Shown here: positions 26,891 through 34,810 of the stretch, piece by piece
How the letters are laid out: every line of letters starts with the position of its first letter
Position numbering within the stretch: the first letter of the stretch is position 1
Source of the DNA: Pseudoalteromonas luteoviolacea H33-S
GTDB taxonomy: Bacteria; Pseudomonadota; Gammaproteobacteria; Enterobacterales; Alteromonadaceae
DNA length: 64,000 nt
Direction: 5' to 3'
Assembly: GCF_001625695.1 (NCBI RefSeq)
Contig: NZ_AUXY01000080.1
Coordinates: 62,001 to 126,000, forward strand
Program-made: the position numbers and the translations under genes
The notes under the pieces: model-generated
The model's input: only the letters and a program-made list of their open reading frames with translations
Told to the model about the DNA's origin: nothing
The model's database searches: none

Positions 26891-27544
26891 ATGCGATTAT
26901 CTGACTACTTAAAATCTAATTTCTATGATGCCAATGAACTGTGTAGTTTAATTAAAATAAAGCCAGAACAATTACAGCAATGGCAAGAGAACAGTATTTT
27001 TCCGAACGCCAGCTACAGTATTGATAATCTTATTAAATGTAGCTCATATCTTGGTTTGTATGAATGTATTGAGGTGACTGACTACTATCCCAGAGGAGCC
27101 CTAGATTGGGGTCATATGCTACTTAGACATGAAGTCGAGCACTCAAGTCATGCTTATGAGTTATTTCAGAATAAATATATCACAACGCTAAAAGCCTGTG
27201 CTGATAAGGGCATAGTAAGTGAAGATGATAAGTTTGGTGATGACTTAATTGAGCATATACAGCAAGTTTGGCAGCAATTTTTGTGTAGTAAATACGGTGT
27301 AATCAGTCAGGACGGTACCGTAGAGGAAGTTGTATTTATCGACCTTGGCCGTGCTTTAGTTGATAAAATAACTGAAGATAGAACCTGTATAACTGTACCA
27401 ACGGAGCAACGTGCTTTGTTACATGAAGCACTTAAGCTGCTAAATAGATCTTTAAGCCATAACGCCGCGCACGAGCGCCAAGATTCCCTCAGGTATAAGT
27501 ATATAGACAGTGTCATGCAAAAATATGATTTATCAACTTGTTAG
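26891..27544 (+). CDS. Uncharacterised protein, possibly DUF6058 family
   Basis: This 217-residue cytoplasmic protein starts with a helix-turn-helix-like segment (DANELCSLIKIKPEQLQQWQ at 14-33, then FPNASYSIDN). Its body includes DYYPRGALDWGHMLLRHEVEHSSHA. The pattern resembles DUF6058, which databases link loosely to natural-product biosynthesis. I assign it tentatively and no activity is known. It is divergent from the plant-type dapA over 107 bp. No strong ribosome site precedes the ATG. Confidence 0.7.
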   Translation: MRLSDYLKSNFYDANELCSLIKIKPEQLQQWQENSIFPNASYSIDNLIKCSSYLGLYECIEVTDYYPRGALDWGHMLLRHEVEHSSHAYELFQNKYITTLKACADKGIVSEDDKFGDDLIEHIQQVWQQFLCSKYGVISQDGTVEEVVFIDLGRALVDKITEDRTCITVPTEQRALLHEALKLLNRSLSHNAAHERQDSLRYKYIDSVMQKYDLSTC

Positions 27545-27597
27545 TAGACAGAACATACTCTCAGCACTTCAGATTACTGATTAGAAGCCAAAAAACT

Positions 27598-27629
27598 AAA
27601 AGCCACTTAGATTACTCTAAATGGCTTTT
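27598..27629. terminator. Bidirectional terminator
   Basis: AAAAGCCA pairs with TGGCTTTT, the inner TTAGA pairs with TCTAA around a TTAC loop, and there is one mismatch. It separates the 26891 gene from the convergent 27654 gene. Confidence 0.75.
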
Positions 27630-27653
27630 ACTATTTGGGTAAACGAGGTTTAG

Positions 27654-27929
27654 TTAAGGCTTATTCACAGTCTCTAATTGTTCATAATGCGCTCTATAAA
27701 TCTCAAACCCTTTTAAGACTTTCATTTTGTCTTCGCACAAGTTGTCGTACCATGTATCAAATTTTTCGTCATCATCTTGTTCGCTCAAAACCTGATATTG
27801 TGCCAGTAGCTCTATAATGTCACTGTGTTCGCAAGTTAACTCATCCATTTGCTGAGCTAGCGACGAATGATCCCTATTTTGCAGTTCCGCAATGACACTG
27901 TTGTCTAATTGTTGTGATTCTTCGCTCAC
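27654..27929 (-). CDS. Small acidic hypothetical protein
   Basis: This 91-residue acidic protein is predicted mostly helical (SSLAQQMDELTCEHSDIIEL). It has no recognised domain. The GTG at 27929 is taken as start because GAGG lies 8 bases before it. The reading frame stays open back to 28016 but without a ribosome site. It is divergent from the L31B gene, and its start is 190 bp from it. Confidence 0.55.
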   Translation of the reverse strand: MSEESQQLDNSVIAELQNRDHSSLAQQMDELTCEHSDIIELLAQYQVLSEQDDDEKFDTWYDNLCEDKMKVLKGFEIYRAHYEQLETVNKP

Positions 27930-28060
27930 AGTGTAGTCCTCTTTCTCAATCTCGGTTCTAGTTATAACAGTCTGATATTGAAGATCCAGTAACAATTGCG
28001 TTATTCGTATAATCAATAGACAAAAAGTGTAAAAAAAATTTCAGATAAGCAATTGAAAAC

Positions 28061-28097
28061 TATTCTCAAATAGAATACCATTTGTGACGTTATCACA
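28061..28097 (+). promoter_or_regulatory. Two palindromes in the promoter of the L31B-L36B genes (candidate Zur-type operator)
   Basis: TATTCT-CAAAT-AGAATA (28061-28077) and TGTGA-CGTTA-TCACA (28083-28097) are adjacent perfect inverted repeats with 5-bp centres. TTGAAA at 28053-28058 and TACCAT at 28076-28081, 17 bp apart, form a plausible promoter that the first palindrome overlaps. Type-B L31/L36 genes are Zur-repressed in several gammaproteobacteria. Neither palindrome is a convincing match to the Zur consensus I know, so Zur binding is inference. Confidence 0.45.
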
Positions 28098-28119
28098 TTT
28101 CGTAAGGTTAAAATTTATT

Positions 28120-28377
28120 ATGAAAGCAAATATCCACCCGGATTATCAAGCTGTTGCATTTCATGACACGGCAGTAGACAAGTACTTCATCGTTGGTTCA
28201 ACACTTAAATCTGATAGAACTGTTGAAATCGATGGTGTTGAGTACCCATACGTACCAATTGATGTTTCAAGCGCATCTCACCCGTTCTATACAGGTAAGC
28301 AGAAAATCGTTGCAAGCGATGGCCGTGTTGCTAAGTTCAACCGCCGTTTCAAAAACCTTTCTGCTACAACTAAGTAA
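28120..28377 (+). CDS. rpmE2: 50S ribosomal protein L31 type B (zinc-independent)
   Basis: This 85-residue ribosomal protein begins MKANIHPDYQAVAFHD and has FIVGSTLKSD and HPFYTGKQ, characteristic of L31B. It contains no cysteine, so it is the zinc-free form that replaces zinc-binding L31 when zinc is scarce. The ATG at 28120 is chosen because all homologues begin there; an in-frame ATG at 28084 lies inside the TGTGA palindrome. The L36B gene follows 98 bp later. Confidence 0.95.
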   Translation: MKANIHPDYQAVAFHDTAVDKYFIVGSTLKSDRTVEIDGVEYPYVPIDVSSASHPFYTGKQKIVASDGRVAKFNRRFKNLSATTK

Positions 28378-28475
28378 GCAATGGTTTTTAATTTACATCG
28401 CTGCTCTACGTAGCGATGTAAACTTCAACAAGCGCGTTGAAGCGTAAAGTTGTAAAACATATTAAGGAGCATAAG

Positions 28476-28613
28476 TTGAAAGTTTTAAGTTCATTAAAGA
28501 GCGCAAAAAATAGACCTGGTTGTCAGGTAGTTAAGCGCCGCGGACGTGTTTACGTGATTTGTAAAACAAATCCAAGATTTAAAGCAGTTCAGGGTAAAAA
28601 GAAGAAACGCTAA
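28476..28613 (+). CDS. rpmJ2: 50S ribosomal protein L36 type B
   Basis: I translated this short gene by hand. It starts with TTG at 28476, 6 bases after a strong AAGGAG, and encodes 45 residues beginning MKVLSSLKSAKNRPGCQVV and ending in KKKKR. It contains only two of the cysteines of zinc-ribbon L36, so it fits the zinc-independent paralogue (YkgO in E. coli). It is paired with L31B as in other gammaproteobacteria and so expected to replace the zinc form under zinc limitation. Confidence 0.93.
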   Translation: MKVLSSLKSAKNRPGCQVVKRRGRVYVICKTNPRFKAVQGKKKKR

Positions 28614-28711
28614 TTACCTTATAGCTGTATGAGCGCTTTACTGCAGAAAGTGCTCAAAATTAAACTTTTAAAAGCCCCCTCCTCTTATCAACACCTAGAT
28701 ATAAAATAAAA

Positions 28712-28731
28712 AAAGCGACTTTCGCCGCTTT
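28712..28731. terminator. Bidirectional terminator
   Basis: AAAGCG pairs with CGCTTT around a short loop. It is preceded by an A run (AAAATAAAAAAA), giving a U run on the minus strand for the 28746 gene, and it also lies downstream of rpmJ2. Confidence 0.7.
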
Positions 28732-28745
28732 CTGGTTGATTCCAA

Positions 28746-31700
28746 TTAACGTCTACGTCTTCTTAGCAACGCCAATGGTAGGCTTAGCAATGCTAATAAG
28801 CCAAATGAACCTGAATCTCCATCTTGGTCATCATCATCGTCGCCTCTCACATCGATAATATTAACCGTTACCTCTGTGTATTCTGATACATTACCAAACG
28901 AATCTTGTGCTCTTACACCAAACCGGGTCACACTTTGAAACTCAAAGTCCAGTTCGCCTTGAACCACAACATCGCCATTGCTGGCAATACTGAAAGGCGC
29001 ATTACCTATCACCATAAACGATTCAACAGGAGAAACATCTGAGTCAGGATCAGAGAACTCTAATCGACCAATAATTGTTCCTAAAGCAGCATTCTCTAGA
29101 GCTTCGAAAGTTTGACCACTCGGAATCATTGGTGATCTATCAGGTAGCTGATCATCTTCTGGGTCATCAATTACATCAACCTTAACCTCGACAAAATCTG
29201 ATTCGTTACCCATTGTATCCACTGCTTTTACACCAAATACAAATGATTGACTTACTTCAAAGTCAATTTCACCAGTAACTTTAATCTCACCATTAGATGC
29301 AATTTCAAACGGCACATTACCGAGAATAACAAAAGAGTCAACAGGCGACTCATCTGCATCTGGATCTTCAAATTCAAGCGTACCTATAACAGTATCTAAC
29401 GGTGAGTTTTCCATCACCTCAAAGTGCTGCTCTTCAATGACAACAGGTTCAACATCATCGTCACCCAATTCATCCAACACCTCAACTGTGACTTCGGTGT
29501 ATTCTGAATAATTGCCCAACGAGTCCATAGCGCGAACAAAGAAGTTATATTCGCTTTGCATTTCATAGTCTAATTCTGTCGTAACAAACAGCTCACCCGT
29601 AGGCTCAATTATAAATGGCACTTCATCAAGGATCATAAAACTTTCAACTGGTGAAATATCCGGATCAGGGTCACTGAACATCAGCATACCTATTGACGTT
29701 CCAGACTCATTGTTTTCCATTACTTCAAATGACTGGCCGGACTCAATAACAGGCCCTCTGTCAGGTGCGACTGAAATACTAATATTGAACTCCTGCTGCG
29801 TTTGCAGCTCACCATCACTGACAGTTAATGTCATCAAACTATCAAACTCAGTAAATGGTCTACCAGCAAGAACGCCGTCTATAAAAGACATGCCCGGCAC
29901 AGAAGGCTCAAGCTGCAGCATTAGGTCATTATTGTCAACATCTTCAACTTTTTCGTTAAAGTCTAACTCCGTTAACTCCCCAATATAGAGTTCAACATCT
30001 TCCAAAGGCTCTATGACAGGCGCATCATTCACAGGGTTAACGGATATCGTTACAGCATATTGCCCTTCAGGCAGCGTATCATTTGCGGGCACAGGCTGAC
30101 TGTTTGCTGTCATGTCCTCGAAGATAAACGAATCTTCACCAGAAAAGTCCTCACTTGGCATATACACTAGATTTGCATAATCTTGTGCCATTACCTGAGC
30201 ACCTTGTTCGAGCATCTGATCCCCAAGTTTTAAAGCACCACTGTTAGGTAATTGAATAATTTCCACAGAATCAAAAGCATTGTTTAAACTGTCAACAAAA
30301 GCAGAACCAACGGAAATCTCAGTGTCTTCATCAGTCGTAAAACTTCTGTCCATTGTGCCCGTATTCATCGCCACTTTATAAGTACTTCGACCGTGAGTAA
30401 ATGCAAATAGCTCTCTTCCTTTAATCGCAAGCTTAGCAATATTGGTATTGGCAAGGCCGGAGCCATCAGCCATCCAATTTTGCCCACCGTCAACTGACAC
30501 AAATACACCTAAATCAGTACCAACAAATAACTTCTGCGGGTTTTCAGGGTCAACTGCAATTGTCATGGCTGGTATATCTGGCAGTCCGTTGTCACTTGCT
30601 TGCCAAGTTTGACCGCCATCCATTGTTTTCCAAACATGGGTTGCGCCAAAATTAGAGACTGTCGCGTAAATTGTTTGATTGTTGTCTGGGTCAAATGCAA
30701 TTGAGCTGATTGTTACTCCTTGTGCGAGCGTAGAGCTTACCCAAGTCGAAGATGCTGAAGCTTGATCTGCCTGATAAGAAACATAGACAGTACCATTATC
30801 TGTACCCGCCGCGACGGCAGTTTCTGTATTAGGGGCTATTCCAATAGAATATACTGAGCCATCGAGCGCTCCCGAAGCTGCTGACCAATTGTCAGCTTGA
30901 TCGCTTGTTCTCCAAAGCTGATTGCCCCCAATCCACAACACTTGAGGATTAGATGGCGCCATTTCAAAACGCGTGATGAACGGAAATCCGTTATCTCCAG
31001 AAATTCCACTGACCGCACTTGAAAAATTTTCCCCTCCATCAGTCGACTTTCTCAGCGACAAACGGGTAGTCTCTGCAAACATGATATTAGGATTAGTCGG
31101 ATCTATTGCAGTCCAACCGCCATCACCACCAAGTATCTCGACCCAGCCATTAAATGACCCATCTTCACCCACTAACGTCCCATTATCTTGTGTACCGCCA
31201 AAGTAGCTCGTTCCACTTGGCTTAACCGTCCCGTGATAAAACTGTGTGACGGCATAGCCATTATTTAGTGTCGACCAACTAACACGTTGATTAGGATCTG
31301 CTGCCGTATTGCCGCACACTTCATCTATGGTTAAACGGCCACCAAGGGAATTATCTGTTCTTTGGATACCACCATCATTGGCTACATATAACGTTGTATT
31401 ATTTACCCCATCATAATCTGGGTGGAAAACAAATTCGTGATGATCCGCATGAGCATATTGCGGATTTGTTGGGTTAAGCCACCAAATACTCGCAGGTACG
31501 AATGTCTGGCCTCCATCATCTGAACGAAATGTATCTATACCCCCAGTCCAAACCACATCCGGGTTTACTGGATCAACCGCTATGATGTTGTCATACCACC
31601 CTTGATTAAATGATTGAGCAGTTCCCCCTGTACACAAGTCCAATAGTCCGAAATATGGGTTACTGAGTAGCACACTTGTAAATCTGTCAGCAGTGGCTCT

Positions 31701-32801
31701 TGTTACAGTGGTTGTCCAATTCACCCCCATATCTGTCGATTTATAAACAGCATCCATTCCATGGTCGTTGCGATTAGCTGCCAAAGCATAAATGATGTTG
31801 TTATCTGACGGTGCGACAGCAATGGTTGTTCTACCCTGCTCAGCCCCAGTAATCACTTGAGTCCAATTCTCTGCAGCATCGGCACTTCTGTACACACCAC
31901 CAGCATTAAATGAACCGCAAGCAGTAAGCAGAATATCTGTATTGGACTGAGATATTAGTTTCAAGTCCGTACAACCTGTTGAAGTTCCTTGAGGAACAAA
32001 CTTAGTTTCCCAGCTCGCACCTCCATCTGAAGATTTGAGCACACCTGAGCGCGTCGCGACATAAAGTGTATTGGCATTGTTTGGACTAAAAACAATTTTA
32101 TTTACGTAATGAAAATCGGTGTTGCTTGAGGTGCTAGAAAGTTGCGTCCAAGTAGCACCTGCATCCTCAGATTTGAAAATACCATCACCGCGTAATGCAT
32201 CAAAGTTGAATAGACCCTCACCTGTTCCCGCATAGATAGTGTTAGCATTATTGGGGTCAAAAGTAAGCGTGGTGACAGCAAGGTTTGTGGCTAAATCACT
32301 CAATGGTGTCCATGATGCACCTGCGTCACTCGTTTTCCATACCCCACCTGCAACACCTGCTGTATACATAATATCATGGTCAGTTGGGTGAATAATTAAA
32401 GTCCGAGTTCGTCCACCAATATTGCCCGGTCCAAGCTCCTGCCACTGACCTAACTCCTGATTTTGTCCATCCGGTGCATTCAATTGGGGCGAAAAGTCTG
32501 CAAGCACACTACTTGAAGATATAGAAAAATGCGTCATTTGCCTGATCTGCTTCAGTGCCGCAGAATACTTTTCGACAGGTAATGACTGCGCGCCTACTGG
32601 TAGCCTTTGCTGCACAAAAAACTCTTGCGCTTCTTTTGGCTTGTCATAACGCTTGGGCGATTGCGACTTGGATTGAGCTTTCTTTTCTAGGAATTCAGCT
32701 TTACGTTCGTACGGCGTTGAAGTTTGAGATTGTAGTGCTAAGTATGCTGCTCCGCCAAGCGCAATAGCGACAGCAATGCTAACGGGGTGAAGAAGTCTCA
32801 T
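28746..32801 (-). CDS. Large BNR/VPS10-like, cadherin-like GlyGly-CTERM exoprotein
   Basis: This 1351-residue protein has an N-terminal signal/membrane segment (about 8-24). A long beta-propeller region (about 120-800) contains many sialidase/VPS10-type repeats of the SxDGGxxW kind. Then come an Ig-like segment (about 860-1005), three nearly repeated 100-residue cadherin-like units (about 1008-1320) and the C-terminal SGSFGLLALL...RRRRR. That end matches the GlyGly-CTERM signal processed by rhombosortase, so the protein is probably exported by type II secretion and surface-anchored. Catalytic activity cannot be inferred: such propellers occur in glycosidases, peptidases and adhesins. Confidence 0.88.
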   Translation of the reverse strand: MRLLHPVSIAVAIALGGAAYLALQSQTSTPYERKAEFLEKKAQSKSQSPKRYDKPKEAQEFFVQQRLPVGAQSLPVEKYSAALKQIRQMTHFSISSSSVLADFSPQLNAPDGQNQELGQWQELGPGNIGGRTRTLIIHPTDHDIMYTAGVAGGVWKTSDAGASWTPLSDLATNLAVTTLTFDPNNANTIYAGTGEGLFNFDALRGDGIFKSEDAGATWTQLSSTSSNTDFHYVNKIVFSPNNANTLYVATRSGVLKSSDGGASWETKFVPQGTSTGCTDLKLISQSNTDILLTACGSFNAGGVYRSADAAENWTQVITGAEQGRTTIAVAPSDNNIIYALAANRNDHGMDAVYKSTDMGVNWTTTVTRATADRFTSVLLSNPYFGLLDLCTGGTAQSFNQGWYDNIIAVDPVNPDVVWTGGIDTFRSDDGGQTFVPASIWWLNPTNPQYAHADHHEFVFHPDYDGVNNTTLYVANDGGIQRTDNSLGGRLTIDEVCGNTAADPNQRVSWSTLNNGYAVTQFYHGTVKPSGTSYFGGTQDNGTLVGEDGSFNGWVEILGGDGGWTAIDPTNPNIMFAETTRLSLRKSTDGGENFSSAVSGISGDNGFPFITRFEMAPSNPQVLWIGGNQLWRTSDQADNWSAASGALDGSVYSIGIAPNTETAVAAGTDNGTVYVSYQADQASASSTWVSSTLAQGVTISSIAFDPDNNQTIYATVSNFGATHVWKTMDGGQTWQASDNGLPDIPAMTIAVDPENPQKLFVGTDLGVFVSVDGGQNWMADGSGLANTNIAKLAIKGRELFAFTHGRSTYKVAMNTGTMDRSFTTDEDTEISVGSAFVDSLNNAFDSVEIIQLPNSGALKLGDQMLEQGAQVMAQDYANLVYMPSEDFSGEDSFIFEDMTANSQPVPANDTLPEGQYAVTISVNPVNDAPVIEPLEDVELYIGELTELDFNEKVEDVDNNDLMLQLEPSVPGMSFIDGVLAGRPFTEFDSLMTLTVSDGELQTQQEFNISISVAPDRGPVIESGQSFEVMENNESGTSIGMLMFSDPDPDISPVESFMILDEVPFIIEPTGELFVTTELDYEMQSEYNFFVRAMDSLGNYSEYTEVTVEVLDELGDDDVEPVVIEEQHFEVMENSPLDTVIGTLEFEDPDADESPVDSFVILGNVPFEIASNGEIKVTGEIDFEVSQSFVFGVKAVDTMGNESDFVEVKVDVIDDPEDDQLPDRSPMIPSGQTFEALENAALGTIIGRLEFSDPDSDVSPVESFMVIGNAPFSIASNGDVVVQGELDFEFQSVTRFGVRAQDSFGNVSEYTEVTVNIIDVRGDDDDDQDGDSGSFGLLALLSLPLALLRRRRR

Positions 32802-33074
32802 TCATTTTTCCCTTTTATTTAATATTTCAAGAGCCTACCTAGGCTTGGAATCGAGACTTCTTAACTATAACTGCATTAATAAGGTAGATTGAGCCGAAGT
32901 GAGCTCATTCTAGGTATATATCTGTAATACCGGGCCCCTTAATAAATATACTTAACATCGTTCTTAGATAGGTTTCCGATATGAGTGTAGTAACAAACCA
33001 CAATTTGACAATAAACTTTTTAACGGTTCATTTATTAAAAGGACTTTGAACATTTGCTCGGAATCGTTCGTTTA

Positions 33075-33461
33075 TTATTGACCAAACAAAAGCTGCCAGA
33101 AGCTAGGTGGTTCATGCAGCTTATGGTACTGAGACCTTAAAGAATCGACTTTTTGTAACACTGCACGAGCGTCGTCAAGTTGGCCCCTTTCAGCAAACGC
33201 GATGGCTTTTTTAGCCTCAGTAATAGTGAGGTTAAGACCCTCAATAGATTTTTGCTTTTTTTCTTGTTGGAATGGATGCTTTTTAGCTTGCTCAACTAAT
33301 AAAATGAACTGTGTTAAATGCTTGTGCATCACATCCGCAGATTGCGCTTTTACAGCCAGTTTGTATTCCAGGCCCATTTTTTTCATGAGCTGATTTAAAT
33401 CACTCGGCTGTGCAAAGGCTGAAAGACTAAAAAACATCAAAATAACAAAAAAAAACTTCAT
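33075..33461 (-). CDS. Cytochrome b562 family protein
   Basis: This 128-residue periplasmic four-helix protein has a clear signal peptide (cleavage after SAFA). DLNQLM near the mature N-terminus corresponds to DLEDNM of E. coli cytochrome b562, placing a heme-ligand Met. RSQYHKL near the C-terminus corresponds to RNAYHQK, placing the ligand His. No CxxCH is present, fitting non-covalent heme. The ATG at 33461 has AGGGGG about 5 bases before it; a longer open frame upstream is not supported. Physiological partners of this family are poorly known. Confidence 0.85.
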   Translation of the reverse strand: MKFFFVILMFFSLSAFAQPSDLNQLMKKMGLEYKLAVKAQSADVMHKHLTQFILLVEQAKKHPFQQEKKQKSIEGLNLTITEAKKAIAFAERGQLDDARAVLQKVDSLRSQYHKLHEPPSFWQLLFGQ

Positions 33462-33528
33462 AACACCCCCTTGAAAGTTTGAGCTAGTATATATAAATAA
33501 AAGTTGTAAACAAGGCACAATACAAGCA

Positions 33529-34620
33529 ATGAAAACAGCCACTTTAATCTTACAAATACGTCTACTTTTCATTGTCTTAACAAGCTGCTTTTTCAGTTCA
33601 CCCAGTGACGCATTACAAAAACCAAACGATCGCCCCCTAAGAGTCACATTCGTTAATCCAGGTTCCGGTGGTATCAACCCAACCGGAAACTTTTGGTTAA
33701 ATGTATCAAAAGTCATGAATGCGGTTGCTCAAGATACCAATATTGACCTAACTGTGATGTACGCTGAGCGCAACCACATTTTGATGAAAGATTTGACTAA
33801 ACAAGCACTTGAATCGGACGCAGATTACCTCATTTTAGTCGATGAAAAACGCGCTATAACTGAAGTTCTTCTCAATTCATTAAAGCCGCATCCAAATATT
33901 CTATTTCTTTTAAACAGTCCAAACCAGCTTGAAATAAACAGACTCAATGCCAAAGGTTTTGGTATTAAAGCCGCCATACTTCCTGACAATTATCAGGCAG
34001 GAAAAGAGCTTGCTCGTGAACTTGTGCACACGGTGCAAAAAGAGGCTCAAAACCCTGAATCATATTCAATGCTGGCTTTTCTTGGTGACGTTGTGACAAC
34101 CGCAGCATTAGAACGAGAGCAAGGGCTACTGAGCTACACTAATCGTTTATCGAATATTAAAGTCATCGACAAAGTTGACGCACATTGGTCTCAGAACCGT
34201 GCTCATGAACTAGCAAGAGGTTTGCTAAGACGATATAGGGATGTTGAGTTGATCTGGTGTGCAAATGATGCAATTGCTTTTGGTGTCAATCAAGCCGCTA
34301 TTGAGCTTGGCATTAGAGACAAAGTCAAAATAGGAGGGATTAATTGGGACAATGGACACGTAGACAAGCTTGATGTCTCGATTGGTGGTCACGTATTTCT
34401 TGGCGGGTACCTATTGGTTGAACTTGCAAAATATCAGCAAGGGCTAATCAAATATATTGGTACGCAAAAAGTCGCAATTTTTAGACCATACAACCCTACT
34501 TTAGAACCAATTTACAAAGCCATACATGAAAACAACCTAAATCAAATAGATTTTTCACAATTTGTCAATCAAAAGAAAAATTACAATATTATGACTTTGA
34601 ACAAAGAATTAAATTTTTAA
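33529..34620 (+). CDS. Periplasmic sugar-binding-like protein (ABC SBP family)
   Basis: This 363-residue exported protein has the LacI/RbsB-type periplasmic-binding fold: RVTFVNPGSGG, a two-lobe layout, ILPDNYQAGKELAREL and ELIWCANDAIAFGVNQAAIELG. The N-terminus carries FIVLTSC, a possible lipobox, so it may be an inner- or outer-membrane lipoprotein. No ABC permease or ATPase genes adjoin it. That suggests a sensing role (LuxP-like) or a partner elsewhere; the ligand is unknown. It is divergent from the cytochrome b562 gene over 67 bp. Confidence 0.85.
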   Translation: MKTATLILQIRLLFIVLTSCFFSSPSDALQKPNDRPLRVTFVNPGSGGINPTGNFWLNVSKVMNAVAQDTNIDLTVMYAERNHILMKDLTKQALESDADYLILVDEKRAITEVLLNSLKPHPNILFLLNSPNQLEINRLNAKGFGIKAAILPDNYQAGKELARELVHTVQKEAQNPESYSMLAFLGDVVTTAALEREQGLLSYTNRLSNIKVIDKVDAHWSQNRAHELARGLLRRYRDVELIWCANDAIAFGVNQAAIELGIRDKVKIGGINWDNGHVDKLDVSIGGHVFLGGYLLVELAKYQQGLIKYIGTQKVAIFRPYNPTLEPIYKAIHENNLNQIDFSQFVNQKKNYNIMTLNKELNF

Positions 34621-34810
34621 CCTGATTAAAACTTAATCACACAATATTTATCTACCATAAAAACATTAAATGAATATGTATTTCATATTAAATTTTTAAT
34701 GTAAAAATATTTTCCTCCAAGTTTTTAAGCGCATTTTTTGCACTATTGACAGATTTTAAAATACCTGTTTTAGTTAAATTGGTTAACAACATGTAACTTG
34801 GACAAACAAA

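Noticed and set aside
28083..28097. TGTGA-CGTTA-TCACA as a cAMP-CRP site
   Set aside because: The spacer is 5 bp instead of the 6 bp of the CRP consensus, and L31B genes are usually zinc-controlled.
28860..29770. Repeated DNA in the large exoprotein gene as a mobile or satellite repeat
   Set aside because: The repeats are in frame and encode diverged cadherin-like domains, so they are protein-level repeats.
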